Shown here in pieces: positions 1 to 8,372 of a DNA stretch of 64,000 nt (within the stretch, counting starts at the first letter, position 1; the number at the start of each line of letters is the position of its first letter). Source of the DNA: Flavobacteriaceae bacterium (GTDB lineage: Bacteria > Bacteroidota > Bacteroidia > Flavobacteriales > Flavobacteriaceae); the NCBI GenBank assembly GCA_002862705.1, contig PKDU01000011.1, positions 1 to 64,000 on the forward strand. Direction: 5' to 3'. The position numbers were made by a program, and so were the translations under genes. The notes under the pieces were generated by a model, which was not told where the DNA came from, did no database searches, and saw only the letters and a program-made list of their open reading frames with translations.

Positions 1-1
1 A

Positions 2-106
2 TACGGCTCCGAACAAAAGGTCAAAGAAACTGGAAAAGCTCGAGTAGAAGGCAAGGACTATATCGTCCAAGACGGTGATGTGATGCACTTTAGGTTTAAT
101 GTGTAG
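2..106 (+). CDS. ychF: YchF/OLA1-type ATPase, C-terminal end only
   Basis: Open frame from the window edge to a TAG stop. The last 34 residues end in [15 protein letters not shown], the characteristic end of the TGS domain of YchF (Obg-like ATPase, OLA1/EngD). The family binds ATP and associates with ribosomes and stress responses. Only the tail is present, so the nucleotide-binding motifs cannot be checked. The match to the conserved [18 protein letters not shown] ending is strong. Confidence 0.85.
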   Translation, partial: YGSEQKVKETGKARVEGKDYIVQDGDVMHFRFNV

Positions 107-479
107 ACCTAATCCACAAATGCATCCTTTCGACTGTTTTTGAGTTTATCGAAAAAGCTCAAAGAGAGCGTTTATTTCTCTTATATATTTTGTGATCAAC
201 ATACATGTACACGATCGTTTTCAATATCTTATAAGTCGTATAGTGCAGCCTTAGTATAAAACACACTTGCAAGAGTGTTTATCGTCCTGACCCCAAAAAG
301 TAAAAAAATGAAATATGTAGGTCTTCCGTTCAAACAAATTTGGGGTTTGTTTAACGTAAATATAACAAAAAATAAAAAAGCGGATATCCGATATTTCAAC
401 AATCCCTCCTTCTTAATTGTTAATTTCTTTGTTGCAGAGGCGTTTTAAGTTACAGACCGATGCGTTAATTTAGCAACCC
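107..479. other. 373-bp intergenic region before parE
   Basis: AT-rich spacer between the ychF end and parE, with no convincing gene. It has a short imperfect hairpin at about 256-281 (ATAAAACAC against GTGTTTAT) without a following T-run, and the palindrome CGGATATCCG near 380. A 46-codon ORF (308-448) is open, but its product resembles nothing I know and it has no recognisable upstream signal. The parE promoter probably lies in the last 100 bp, but I cannot place it with confidence. Confidence 0.4.
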
Positions 480-2333
480 ATGGCCCAACAAACCCAATAC
501 AACGAAGACAACATACGCTCCCTCGACTGGAAGGAGCATATCCGTATGCGTCCGGGCATGTATATCGGAAAGCTTGGTGACGGTTCTTCCCCAGACGACG
601 GTATTTATATCCTGCTGAAAGAAGTCCTTGACAACAGCATAGACGAATTTGTCATGGGCGCAGGCAAAACCATCGACATCAAAATAGATGAAGGCAAAGT
701 TAGCGTCCGCGACTATGGTCGTGGCATTCCGCTGGGCAAGGTCGTCGATGTGGTCTCTAAAATGAATACAGGCGGTAAATACGACTCCCGTGCTTTTAAA
801 AAATCGGTAGGGCTCAATGGCGTAGGAACAAAAGCCGTAAATGCCTTGTCGGCCTCGTTTTTTGTAGCCTCAACCCGTGATGGGCAGCGCAAAACAGTCC
901 TGTTTAACCAAGGTGTACTCGAAGAAAACGAGCCCCCATCGAGCAGTAGTCAACGCAATGGAACGCAAGTGTCCTTTGTTCCCGATGAGACCATCTTTAA
1001 AAAGTTTCGCTACCGCAACGAGTACGTGGCCAAGATGCTTAAAAACTACGTTTACCTCAACCCAGGGCTGACCATCGTGTTTAACGGCGAAAAGTATGTG
1101 TCCAAAAATGGCCTTAAAGATCTACTCGAAGACAACAACAATACCGAAGATTTTCTCTATCCAGTCATTCACCTAAAAGGCGATGATATTGAGGTCGCCA
1201 TTACCCATAGTCGAACCCAATACAACGAAGAATATCATTCGTTTGTCAACGGGCAGCACACCACCCAAGGCGGAACACACCAAACCGCCTTTCGGGAGGC
1301 TTTGGTAAAAACCATCCGCGAATTTTATGGCCGTCAATTTGACCCCTATGATATTCGTAAATCCATTATTTCTGCCATCAGCATCAAGGTGATGGAACCT
1401 GTCTTTGAATCCCAAACCAAAACCAAACTGGGCTCTACAGAAATGGGAGACGGCTTGCCCACGGTACGTACCTATATCAATGATTTTATCGGCACCCAAC
1501 TCGATAACTTCCTGCACAAAAACGCACAAACCGCCGAGGCCATTCAACGCAAAATACTCCAAGCGGAAAAAGAGCGTAAGGAACTTTCGGGCATACGCAA
1601 GTTGGCGCGCGAGCGTGCCAAAAAAGCCAGCCTACACAACAAAAAACTAAGAGATTGCCGTGTGCATTTGGGCGATATCAAAAAAGACCGTCGCTTGGAA
1701 TCGACACTATTTATTACGGAGGGAGATTCGGCCAGCGGTTCGATAACCAAATCTCGAGACGTAAATACCCAAGCGGTGTTTAGCCTTCGTGGCAAACCGC
1801 TAAACTCCTACGGGATGTCCAAAAAAATCGTTTACGAAAACGAAGAGTTTAACCTCTTGCAAGCTGCGCTAAATATTGAAGACCGCATGGAGGATTTGCG
1901 CTACAACAATATTGTTATTGCCACCGATGCCGATGTAGATGGAATGCATATCCGCTTGCTTTTGATCACCTTCTTTTTGCAATTTTTCCCAGAGCTCATC
2001 AAGGAGGGGCATTTGTACATTTTGCAAACACCATTGTTTCGTGTGCGCAACAAAAAGAAAACCATTTACTGCTATTCCGATCAGGAGCGCTTGAACGCAT
2101 TGGAAGCACTTGGCACGCAAGCAGAGATTACACGTTTTAAAGGATTAGGGGAGATTTCTCCAGATGAATTCAAACACTTTATTGGCGATGATATCCGTCT
2201 AGACCCGGTGATGTTGGACAAAAACATGACCATAGATGAGTTGCTGTCGTTTTATATGGGCAAAAATACGCCCAAAAGACAGGAGTTTATTATCGACAAC
2301 CTTAAAGTTGAGTTAGACAAAATAGAAGCATGA
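480..2333 (+). CDS. parE: DNA topoisomerase IV subunit B
   Basis: ATPase subunit of topoisomerase IV, which unlinks daughter chromosomes and relaxes supercoils with ParC. The GHKL ATPase domain shows RPGMYIG (24-30), EVLDNSIDE (48-56, with catalytic Glu48 and Mg-binding Asn52) and the [14 protein letters not shown]-lid region near 115. The TOPRIM domain has EGDSASGS (Glu414) and DADVDG (483-488). At 617 aa it is close to flavobacterial ParE and much shorter than typical GyrB, and the neighbouring ParC supports ParE over GyrB. The ATG start fits the conserved N terminus. The stop overlaps the parC start by 4 nt (ATGA), indicating translational coupling. Confidence 0.95.
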   Translation: MAQQTQYNEDNIRSLDWKEHIRMRPGMYIGKLGDGSSPDDGIYILLKEVLDNSIDEFVMGAGKTIDIKIDEGKVSVRDYGRGIPLGKVVDVVSKMNTGGKYDSRAFKKSVGLNGVGTKAVNALSASFFVASTRDGQRKTVLFNQGVLEENEPPSSSSQRNGTQVSFVPDETIFKKFRYRNEYVAKMLKNYVYLNPGLTIVFNGEKYVSKNGLKDLLEDNNNTEDFLYPVIHLKGDDIEVAITHSRTQYNEEYHSFVNGQHTTQGGTHQTAFREALVKTIREFYGRQFDPYDIRKSIISAISIKVMEPVFESQTKTKLGSTEMGDGLPTVRTYINDFIGTQLDNFLHKNAQTAEAIQRKILQAEKERKELSGIRKLARERAKKASLHNKKLRDCRVHLGDIKKDRRLESTLFITEGDSASGSITKSRDVNTQAVFSLRGKPLNSYGMSKKIVYENEEFNLLQAALNIEDRMEDLRYNNIVIATDADVDGMHIRLLLITFFLQFFPELIKEGHLYILQTPLFRVRNKKKTIYCYSDQERLNALEALGTQAEITRFKGLGEISPDEFKHFIGDDIRLDPVMLDKNMTIDELLSFYMGKNTPKRQEFIIDNLKVELDKIEA

Positions 2334-4915
2334 ACGAAGAGGAGCAACACCTAGCTGTTAACGACGAATTGGTTCGCGTAACCGGTATGTACAAGGACTG
2401 GTTCTTGGATTATGCCTCTTATGTAATCCTTGAGCGTGCTGTTCCGGCCATTGAAGACGGATTTAAACCTGTCCAGCGGCGTATCCTGCATTCGATGAAA
2501 GACCTCGACGATGGACGCTACAACAAAGTCGCCAACATTGTGGGGCATACCATGCAATACCATCCGCACGGAGATGCCTCTATAGCCGATGCCATGGTGC
2601 AAATCGGGCAAAAAGACCTGTTGATTGACATGCAAGGAAACTGGGGGAACATCCTCACAGGGGATTCTGCAGCAGCCTCCCGATACATCGAAGCAAGGCT
2701 GTCTAAATTTGCGCTAGATGTCGTATTTAGCCCCAAGGTTACCCAGTGGCAACTCTCCTACGACGGGCGAAAAAAGGAGCCCATTCATTTGCCCGTTAAA
2801 TTCCCCATGCTTTTGGCACAAGGAGGCGAGGGAATTGCTGTGGGCTTATCTACTAAAATACTGCCACACAACTTTAACGAGCTTATCGATGCGTCTATCA
2901 AACATTTGCAGGGCAAAAGATTCACCTTAGTGCCCGATTTCCCCACAGGCGGGGTTATGGATGCCGACAACTACAACGATGGTCTTAGAGGTGGAAAGAT
3001 TCGGGTACGGGCGCGTATTTCCCAAGAGGACAAGCAAACGCTTGTGATTAACCAAATCCCCTTTTCGACCACCACCTCATCATTAATTGACTCCATTTTA
3101 AAGGCAAACGACAAGGGGAAAATTAAAATCAAAAAAATCGAGGACAATACGGCTGCCAATGTGGAAATCAAAATTCACCTCCCCAACGGAGTTTCACCCG
3201 ATAAAACCATTGATGCGCTTTTTGCCTTTACTGCTTGCGAAACGTCAATTTCCCCACTAGGCTGTGTTATTGAAAACAACAAACCCAATTTTATTGGTGT
3301 TTCCGAAATGCTACGTCGCTCTACCGACCATACCTTGGATTTATTGCGGGCAGAACTTGAAGTGAAGCAAGAAGAGTTGGAAGAACAATGGCACTTTGCC
3401 TCACTTGAGCGTATTTTTATTGAAAACCGCATCTATCGTGATATTGAAGAGGTAGAAACATGGGAAGGTGTCTTGCAAGCCATACACTCAGGGTTGGCAC
3501 CGCATATTGTTCACTTAAAACGAGCCGTAACAGATGACGATGTGGTGCGCCTAACCGAAATCCGCATCAAACGTATCTCAAAATTTGATTTGGACAAAGC
3601 CCAGCAGAAAATAGAGGCTTTAGAAGCTGATTTGGATCAAGTAGCCTACGACCTAGCGCATATCGTGGAATTTGCTGTTGCCTATTTTAAGCGGCTTAAA
3701 AAAACCTTTGGCAAAGGAAAAGAGCGTAAAACAGAGCTAAAGGTATTTGCCGATGTAGATGCACGCAAAGTGGTTATGCGCAACACCAAACTCTATGTCA
3801 GTAGAGAAGAGGGTTTTGTAGGTACTTCGTTGCGGCGTGAAGAATATGTCACAGACTGTGCCGATATAGACGACGTCATTGTTTTTACGGCAGATGGCAA
3901 GATGATGGTGACCAAGGTGGAAAGCAAGACTTTTGTTGGGAAAAACATCATTCATGTTGCTGTATTTAAAAAGAAAGACAAACGCACCATTTATAACATG
4001 ATTTACCAAGATGGGCGTGGGGGTACCTCATACATCAAGCGGTTTGCGGTAACAGGTGTGACCCGAGACAAGCACTACGATCTTACCAACGGCAGTCCAC
4101 AGTCTAAGGTGCATTACTTTTCTGCCAATCCCAATGGCGAAGCAGAAATAGTGACCATTCACCTGCGCCAAAGCGGTGCCATTAAAAAACTAAAATGGGA
4201 TTTAGACTTTGCTGATTTGGTTGTCAAGGGTAGAGGGGTGCGTGGCAACACCGTAACCAAATACGCCATCAAGCGCGTAGAACTCAAGGAAGAAGGGGTA
4301 TCAACCCTCAAACCCCGTAATATCTGGTTTGACGAAACCGTACAACGCCTCAATGCCGACGAACGCGGGCGTTTGCTTGGTGCATTCAGAGGCGAAGACC
4401 GTCTGTTAATTGTTACGCAATCTGGAGTAGTCAAAACCCAAATTCCTGATTTGTCCATGCACTTTCCAGAAGATATGTTGCTTTTAGAAAAATGGGAACC
4501 CAAAAAGCCATTATCCGCCATTTATTTTGACGCCACCAAAAACAAGTATTTTGGTAAACGATTTTTGATTGAATCGCCGGACAGAGAAGAAGCTTTTGTA
4601 AAAGAGGGGTCAAAAATTGAGTTATCCTGGTTTTCTGCAGACTGGCGACCTGTCTGTGTCTTGCACTTTTTTAAGCCGAGAAATGCGGATGTAAAACCCC
4701 CTCAAGAAGTACGGTTTGAAGACTTTATTGCACCCAAAGGCATCAAGGCGATGGGAAATCAGCTGGCCACAGAAAAACTCAAAAAGATTGCGTCAAAAGA
4801 ACCCCTTCCGTACACCCCCGAACCGGAAGTTCCGACAAATGAAATAGAGGCCGAAGTAGAGGAAATTAGCCCTGAAAAAGACGATACAGAAGGACAAATA
4901 AGCTTAGAGCTTTAG
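2330..4915 (+). CDS. parC: DNA topoisomerase IV subunit A
   Basis: DNA breakage-reunion subunit of topoisomerase IV, partner of ParE. The winged-helix region has [12 protein letters not shown] near residue 45 and the catalytic tyrosine in [14 protein letters not shown] (Tyr119, matching E. coli Tyr120). A long coiled region (about 340-480) is followed by a C-terminal beta-pinwheel-like DNA-wrapping region and an acidic tail (about 820-861, rich in Glu). The 861 aa fit the family. It is in an operon with parE. Its TAG stop interlocks with the stop of the convergent terC gene (4-nt overlap). Confidence 0.95.
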   Translation: MNEEEQHLAVNDELVRVTGMYKDWFLDYASYVILERAVPAIEDGFKPVQRRILHSMKDLDDGRYNKVANIVGHTMQYHPHGDASIADAMVQIGQKDLLIDMQGNWGNILTGDSAAASRYIEARLSKFALDVVFSPKVTQWQLSYDGRKKEPIHLPVKFPMLLAQGGEGIAVGLSTKILPHNFNELIDASIKHLQGKRFTLVPDFPTGGVMDADNYNDGLRGGKIRVRARISQEDKQTLVINQIPFSTTTSSLIDSILKANDKGKIKIKKIEDNTAANVEIKIHLPNGVSPDKTIDALFAFTACETSISPLGCVIENNKPNFIGVSEMLRRSTDHTLDLLRAELEVKQEELEEQWHFASLERIFIENRIYRDIEEVETWEGVLQAIHSGLAPHIVHLKRAVTDDDVVRLTEIRIKRISKFDLDKAQQKIEALEADLDQVAYDLAHIVEFAVAYFKRLKKTFGKGKERKTELKVFADVDARKVVMRNTKLYVSREEGFVGTSLRREEYVTDCADIDDVIVFTADGKMMVTKVESKTFVGKNIIHVAVFKKKDKRTIYNMIYQDGRGGTSYIKRFAVTGVTRDKHYDLTNGSPQSKVHYFSANPNGEAEIVTIHLRQSGAIKKLKWDLDFADLVVKGRGVRGNTVTKYAIKRVELKEEGVSTLKPRNIWFDETVQRLNADERGRLLGAFRGEDRLLIVTQSGVVKTQIPDLSMHFPEDMLLLEKWEPKKPLSAIYFDATKNKYFGKRFLIESPDREEAFVKEGSKIELSWFSADWRPVCVLHFFKPRNADVKPPQEVRFEDFIAPKGIKAMGNQLATEKLKKIASKEPLPYTPEPEVPTNEIEAEVEEISPEKDDTEGQISLEL

Positions 4916-5688
4916 TGCTTTCCCTTTTTCCGAAAACGCATATTCAAGAACTCCACAAGCAGCGAAAAGGCAATAGCGAAGTATAGATAGCCTTTTGGAA
5001 TGGCGCCAATGCTTTGTCCCATAACTTCAAGTTGCGCCAAATGCGCACCTTCTGTAATGAGCATAAATCCAATTAAGATGAGAAAGGAAAGTGCTAAGAT
5101 TTGTAACGACGGGTGTCTGTGAACAAAGCGCGTAACAGGATGAGCGAACACCATCATAACCAAAATAGAGACCACAACTGCAATAATCATGATCCACAGC
5201 GCCCCATCAATCCCCGTGGTCATGCCAACAGCAGTAAGGATGGAATCTACAGAGAAAACCGCATCAATCAAAATGATTTGAACCAGAATACGTGCCATGG
5301 TATTGGCTGCTTTATGCTGCGCTTTTTTATTGCGATCACCAGCGTGATCAATTTTTTCATGTATTTCTTTTGTGCTTTTGTACAGCAAAAACAAACCACC
5401 GGCAAGTAACACCAACGATTGCCCGTTGATTTCGGCACTAAACTGCGTGTAATCTACTGAAAACAAACTGTCTTTCATGGCAATGACCCAAGAAATGGTA
5501 AACAAGAGAACGATTCGAAGAACCAAGGCGAGTAATAGGCCAATGTTTGTTGCGCGCGCACGCTTTTGTTCGGGCAGCTTACCAACAACAATGGAAATAA
5601 ACACGATATTATCAATCCCTAGGATAATTTCAAGAAATGTAAGGGTAAGCAATGCCGATATGGCTTCTGGGGTGAAAAGAAATTCCAT
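4912..5688 (-). CDS. TerC family integral membrane protein
   Basis: 258-aa polytopic membrane protein of the TerC/YkoY/Alx family, which includes tellurite-resistance and Mn2+-export proteins. It shows the family motifs LEIILGIDNIVFI (about 19-31), with acidic residues in the membrane, and a second IDAVFSVDSILTAVGM. There are about seven hydrophobic segments with a charged linker (KSTKEIHEKIDHAGDRNKK) in the middle. The start overlaps the stop of the upstream lipoprotein gene by 1 nt, so the two are probably co-transcribed. The substrate is uncertain; metal export is the best inference from the family. Confidence 0.88.
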   Translation of the reverse strand: MEFLFTPEAISALLTLTFLEIILGIDNIVFISIVVGKLPEQKRARATNIGLLLALVLRIVLLFTISWVIAMKDSLFSVDYTQFSAEINGQSLVLLAGGLFLLYKSTKEIHEKIDHAGDRNKKAQHKAANTMARILVQIILIDAVFSVDSILTAVGMTTGIDGALWIMIIAVVVSILVMMVFAHPVTRFVHRHPSLQILALSFLILIGFMLITEGAHLAQLEVMGQSIGAIPKGYLYFAIAFSLLVEFLNMRFRKKGKH

Positions 5689-6065
5689 TAGTTGCTTGTT
5701 TTGGTTACGGTACCACGTTGTTTGTTTTTGGTGTCTCCAACCAGGTTATACTCAAACGTATAGGTGTTTTCTGTAGTGGTTAGAATTTTCATGTGTACCG
5801 CTTTTGAATCTTGATAGGAGAGGGGACGTAGCTTTTTCACTATGCATTCGCAGTCATTTAGCCAACGCACACTGGAGCTATCCACACGATTACGGTAATA
5901 ATCTACCTCTATGCTGTCTGTTCTGATAAACTGCGTGGTAAGCGTATCGCCAAGGACTATCGAAGTAAAACGGAAGTTTCCTGTTTTAAATTCAGAACAA
6001 TTACGCTCAGGATTGAAACAAGAAACACAGAAAAGCAGTAGGGCAATGATAAAAACATTCCTCAT
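5688..6065 (-). CDS. Small predicted lipoprotein, function unknown
   Basis: 125-aa protein with an N-terminal hydrophobic signal and a lipobox-like LLLFCVSC ending at Cys16, so probably lipid-anchored after export. The mature part is rich in beta-forming residues and has an NDCECIVKKLRP segment. I recognise no catalytic motif. Similar small proteins beside parC in flavobacteria have, as I recall, sometimes been labelled DNA topoisomerase IV by proximity. Nothing in this sequence supports that label. It is co-directional with terC (1-nt overlap) and lies 12 nt downstream of the XRE regulator gene, so the three may form one transcript. Confidence 0.7.
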   Translation of the reverse strand: MRNVFIIALLLFCVSCFNPERNCSEFKTGNFRFTSIVLGDTLTTQFIRTDSIEVDYYRNRVDSSSVRWLNDCECIVKKLRPLSYQDSKAVHMKILTTTENTYTFEYNLVGDTKNKQRGTVTKTSN

Positions 6066-6077
6066 GCCTCAAAAATA

Positions 6078-6482
6078 TCAATTTTTATTGAGGTAGGTAC
6101 TGGAAGTACCGTCGTTATAACACACAATGATGCGCTCAACCTGCTTTGTGGTGGTTGACTTAGCAATGATACCTTCTTTGGGAGTATTTTTTTGTACTGG
6201 AATTTCAGTAGTTTTCACCTCCTCTTGAGGAGCTGTAGGTAAAACGCTTTGGTTGCCCGGCGTGGCTACGCTGTCTTTGGACGCAATTCCTTTAAGAAGC
6301 CATGCTGAGGAAACGCTAGGGTAGGCGTCAAGTATTTTAAGGATAAAGTCCAAGCTGGGCTTATTGCGTTCAGAAAGGATGTGTGAAATGGAAGAACGCT
6401 GTACGCCAATTGTGTCGGCAAAGGCGGCTGCGCTTAACTCATTTTCCTGCATCAGTTGTTTAATTCGTTCAACAATCCCCAT
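6078..6482 (-). CDS. XRE-family helix-turn-helix transcriptional regulator
   Basis: 134-aa regulator with a Cro/C1-type HTH at about residues 4-58 (MGIVERIKQLM, then SAAAFADTIGVQRSSISHIL). A flexible Pro/Thr/Lys-rich linker follows, then a short C-terminal segment ending ERIIVCYNDGTSSTYLNKN. The frame is open upstream to a TTG at 6500, but the ATG at 6482 starts directly at the HTH domain and is preferred. A palindrome GACTACAATTGTAAAC abuts this start codon, and three further copies precede the divergent peptidase gene, so autoregulation and control of the neighbour are likely. There is no peptidase or ligand domain, so the signal it senses is unknown. Confidence 0.85.
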   Translation of the reverse strand: MGIVERIKQLMQENELSAAAFADTIGVQRSSISHILSERNKPSLDFILKILDAYPSVSSAWLLKGIASKDSVATPGNQSVLPTAPQEEVKTTEIPVQKNTPKEGIIAKSTTTKQVERIIVCYNDGTSSTYLNKN

Positions 6483-6498
6483 GACTACAATTGTAAAC
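6483..6498. promoter_or_regulatory. Candidate operator D (XRE side)
   Basis: GACTACAATTGTAAAC, 14 of 16 matches to the ideal palindrome GTTTACAATTGTAAAC. It lies directly 5' of the XRE start codon and downstream of that gene's -7 element, so binding could block initiation, elongation or translation. Binding by the XRE protein is inferred. Confidence 0.6.
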
Positions 6499-6524
6499 AA
6501 TTAATATTTTCTTAGTGATATTAT

Positions 6525-6532
6525 CAAATATA
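6525..6532 (-). promoter_or_regulatory. -7 promoter element of the XRE gene
   Basis: On the minus strand this reads TATATTTG, a full match to the Bacteroidota -7 consensus TAnnTTTG. Transcription would begin near 6518, giving a leader of about 36 nt that contains operator D. No clear TTG at -33 is visible. Confidence 0.45.
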
Positions 6533-6631
6533 TAAAATAATATAACGGAAAAAAAGCGAAGTATAACTTTATATTATAATGTTAATATACTTAAATACAG
6601 TAGTTTAGACAAAAATTTACGTTTGGTTAAT

Positions 6632-6639
6632 TACTTTTG
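6632..6639 (+). promoter_or_regulatory. Possible -7 element for the M14 peptidase gene
   Basis: TACTTTTG matches TAnnTTTG. Transcription from here would start near 6646 and carry operators A, B and C in a leader of about 90 nt. A weaker alternative, TGCTTTTG at 6663-6670 with TTG 23 nt upstream, would place the start inside operator A. Confidence 0.35.
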
Positions 6640-6670
6640 TAACAAATTTTGATGTTTTTAGCCTGCTTTT

Positions 6671-6686
6671 GTTTACAATGATAAAT
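6671..6686. promoter_or_regulatory. Candidate operator A
   Basis: GTTTACAATGATAAAT, 13 of 16 matches to GTTTACAATTGTAAAC. It is the first of three sites spaced 23 and 24 bp apart (start to start), about two helical turns, upstream of the peptidase gene. Confidence 0.5.
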
Positions 6687-6693
6687 TATTTGA

Positions 6694-6709
6694 GTTTACA
6701 ATTGGAAAC
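6694..6709. promoter_or_regulatory. Candidate operator B
   Basis: GTTTACAATTGGAAAC, 15 of 16 matches to the palindrome GTTTACAATTGTAAAC and the best copy in the window. It is the middle of the three evenly spaced sites. Confidence 0.6.
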
Positions 6710-6717
6710 TAATAAGC

Positions 6718-6733
6718 GTTTACATTTGCAAAC
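6718..6733. promoter_or_regulatory. Candidate operator C, abutting the peptidase start
   Basis: GTTTACATTTGCAAAC, 14 of 16 matches to the palindrome. It ends one base before the ATG at 6734, mirroring operator D, which abuts the XRE start. It occupies the place where a ribosome binding site would be. Confidence 0.6.
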
Positions 6734-7822
6734 ATGAATTCATTTTTAAAGCAGCTGCCTGATCTTAAAAGTCAAATTTTGCAGGGGCGTTACATGACGT
6801 ATCCGAAAATTGAACGTTTGCTCAGCGATTTTGATTCCAAGCAAGTTGGTGCAAGCGCAAAAGGACTGCCCATAAACATGCTTACACTGGGGACTGGCCC
6901 TATCAAGGTGTTGATGTGGTCGCAAATGCACGGAAATGAGTCTACCAGTACCAAAGGGATTATGGATGTGATGTATTTTCTTGCAGCCAATCCGACGCTT
7001 TTAGCGCCGTTTACCATACAAGTGATTCCCATGCTTAACCCTGATGGAGCAGCAGCGTATACGCGTGTTAATGCCAACGCTGTTGATTTAAACAGGGATG
7101 CCCAGCAACAATCCCAGCCAGAAACCCGTGCTTTGTTTGAGTTATACGACACTTTTCAACCAGACTACTGCTTTAATCTACACGATCAACGCACCCTATT
7201 TGGGGTTGACGACAATCCGTGTATACTGTCTTTCTTGTCTCCAGCCGCTGATGCGGGCAAATCTATCACCAAAGCCCGTGAGCAGGCGATGGGGATTATT
7301 GGATACATAAACGAGCAATTGCAACAACAGCTATCCAATCAGGTAGGTCGTTATGACGACACCTACAATCCCAACTGTGTTGGCGATTGCTTCCAAGCAA
7401 AAGGAACGCCTACCCTATTGTTTGAGTGTGGGCAATCGGGGCAAGACTACGGTAGGATAGCTACACGAAAGTGGTTTGGCTTCTCTGTTGTGGCGGCTCT
7501 ACATTGCATTGCAAATAATGTATTTATGCCTACCGCTTATGACAGGATTCCAGAAGTTGAAAAGTCATATGTCGATGTTTTAATACACCACGTACCTGAC
7601 CACGAAAGCCAAATAAGCTTGGCGGTACAGTATGAGGAAAAATTAAATTCAGGTAGAATTACCTTTGAACCTACCCTGCACAGCAAAGGTGACTTATCGC
7701 AGCTTAACGCGCACAAAACCATTGATTTACGAAAACACAACTCCATTGATTTTGGCTCTTTTGAGGATGCAGCTTTAAAAAAATTATTCAAAATGTTAGA
7801 TTTAACACATTATTCATATTAA
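6734..7822 (+). CDS. M14-family zinc carboxypeptidase-like protein, cytosolic
   Basis: 362-aa M14 metallopeptidase. Zinc ligands are visible as HGNE (His66, Glu69) and His150 in NLHDQ. The substrate-binding elements NPDG (102-105) and DLNRD (118-122) and the probable catalytic Glu in LLFECGQSG (about 240) are also present. There is no signal peptide, so it should act in the cytoplasm on small peptides or amino-acid conjugates. The C-terminal 100 residues are not typical of M14 and may be an added domain. The start codon follows operator C directly. An Lrp/AsnC gene follows on the same strand, which suggests a link to amino-acid or peptide turnover. The exact substrate is unknown. Confidence 0.85.
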   Translation: MNSFLKQLPDLKSQILQGRYMTYPKIERLLSDFDSKQVGASAKGLPINMLTLGTGPIKVLMWSQMHGNESTSTKGIMDVMYFLAANPTLLAPFTIQVIPMLNPDGAAAYTRVNANAVDLNRDAQQQSQPETRALFELYDTFQPDYCFNLHDQRTLFGVDDNPCILSFLSPAADAGKSITKAREQAMGIIGYINEQLQQQLSNQVGRYDDTYNPNCVGDCFQAKGTPTLLFECGQSGQDYGRIATRKWFGFSVVAALHCIANNVFMPTAYDRIPEVEKSYVDVLIHHVPDHESQISLAVQYEEKLNSGRITFEPTLHSKGDLSQLNAHKTIDLRKHNSIDFGSFEDAALKKLFKMLDLTHYSY

Positions 7823-7886
7823 ATTGTCGAAATAACAGCATAAAATTCAATGTTTTTTTGTTTTCTTTGCAAATAAAATAATCACA

Positions 7887-8363
7887 ATGAAATTTAAACT
7901 AGACGAAATTGATCATCAAATACTTGATATTTTGATTGACAATATGCGTACACCTTTCACGGACATTGCCAAAAGACTTTTAATTTCTGCTGGCACAGTT
8001 CACGTGCGTGTGCGAAAGATGGAAGAGGCTGGAATAATCAAAGGATCTTCATTAACATTAGATTATAACAAAATGGGTTATTCCTTTATCGCATATGTTG
8101 GTATTTATCTTGAGAAAACGCACCAAACGAAATACGTACTGGAGCGTTTGCACGAAATTCCTTTTGTAACGGTTGCGCACATAACTACAGGAAAGTTTAA
8201 CATTTACTGTAAAGTCCGTGCCCGTAGTACAGAACACGCCAAAGAAATTATTTTTAAAATTGATGACATAGATGGTATCCTACGTACAGAAACCATGATT
8301 TCTCTAGAAGAGAGCATCAATGACAAAAAGCGATTGATGCATACTATTTTTAATGACCTTTAA
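7887..8363 (+). CDS. Lrp/AsnC family transcriptional regulator
   Basis: 158-aa regulator with the Lrp/AsnC architecture. An N-terminal HTH (LDEIDHQILDILIDNMRTPFTDIAKRL, then SAGTVHVRVRKMEEAGIIKG, residues 5-60) is followed by the RAM ligand-binding domain (about 70-150), including the FVTVAHITTGKFNIYCKVRA strand region. Such proteins respond to amino acids as dimers or octamers. It lies 64 bp after the M14 peptidase gene and 9 bp before ppc, so it may be co-transcribed with PEP carboxylase. The effector cannot be read from the sequence. Confidence 0.92.
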   Translation: MKFKLDEIDHQILDILIDNMRTPFTDIAKRLLISAGTVHVRVRKMEEAGIIKGSSLTLDYNKMGYSFIAYVGIYLEKTHQTKYVLERLHEIPFVTVAHITTGKFNIYCKVRARSTEHAKEIIFKIDDIDGILRTETMISLEESINDKKRLMHTIFNDL

Positions 8364-8372
8364 AATTAACTT

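Noticed and set aside
256-281. Hairpin as terminator of ychF
   Set aside because: The stem is imperfect, lies 150 bp from the stop and has no T-run.
308-448. 46-codon ORF in the intergenic region before parE
   Set aside because: No family resemblance, no recognisable promoter or ribosome signal, and chance ORFs of this size are common in AT-rich DNA.
1173-1562. Minus-strand ORF of 129 aa inside parE
   Set aside because: It is a shadow frame of a strongly conserved coding region with no family match of its own.
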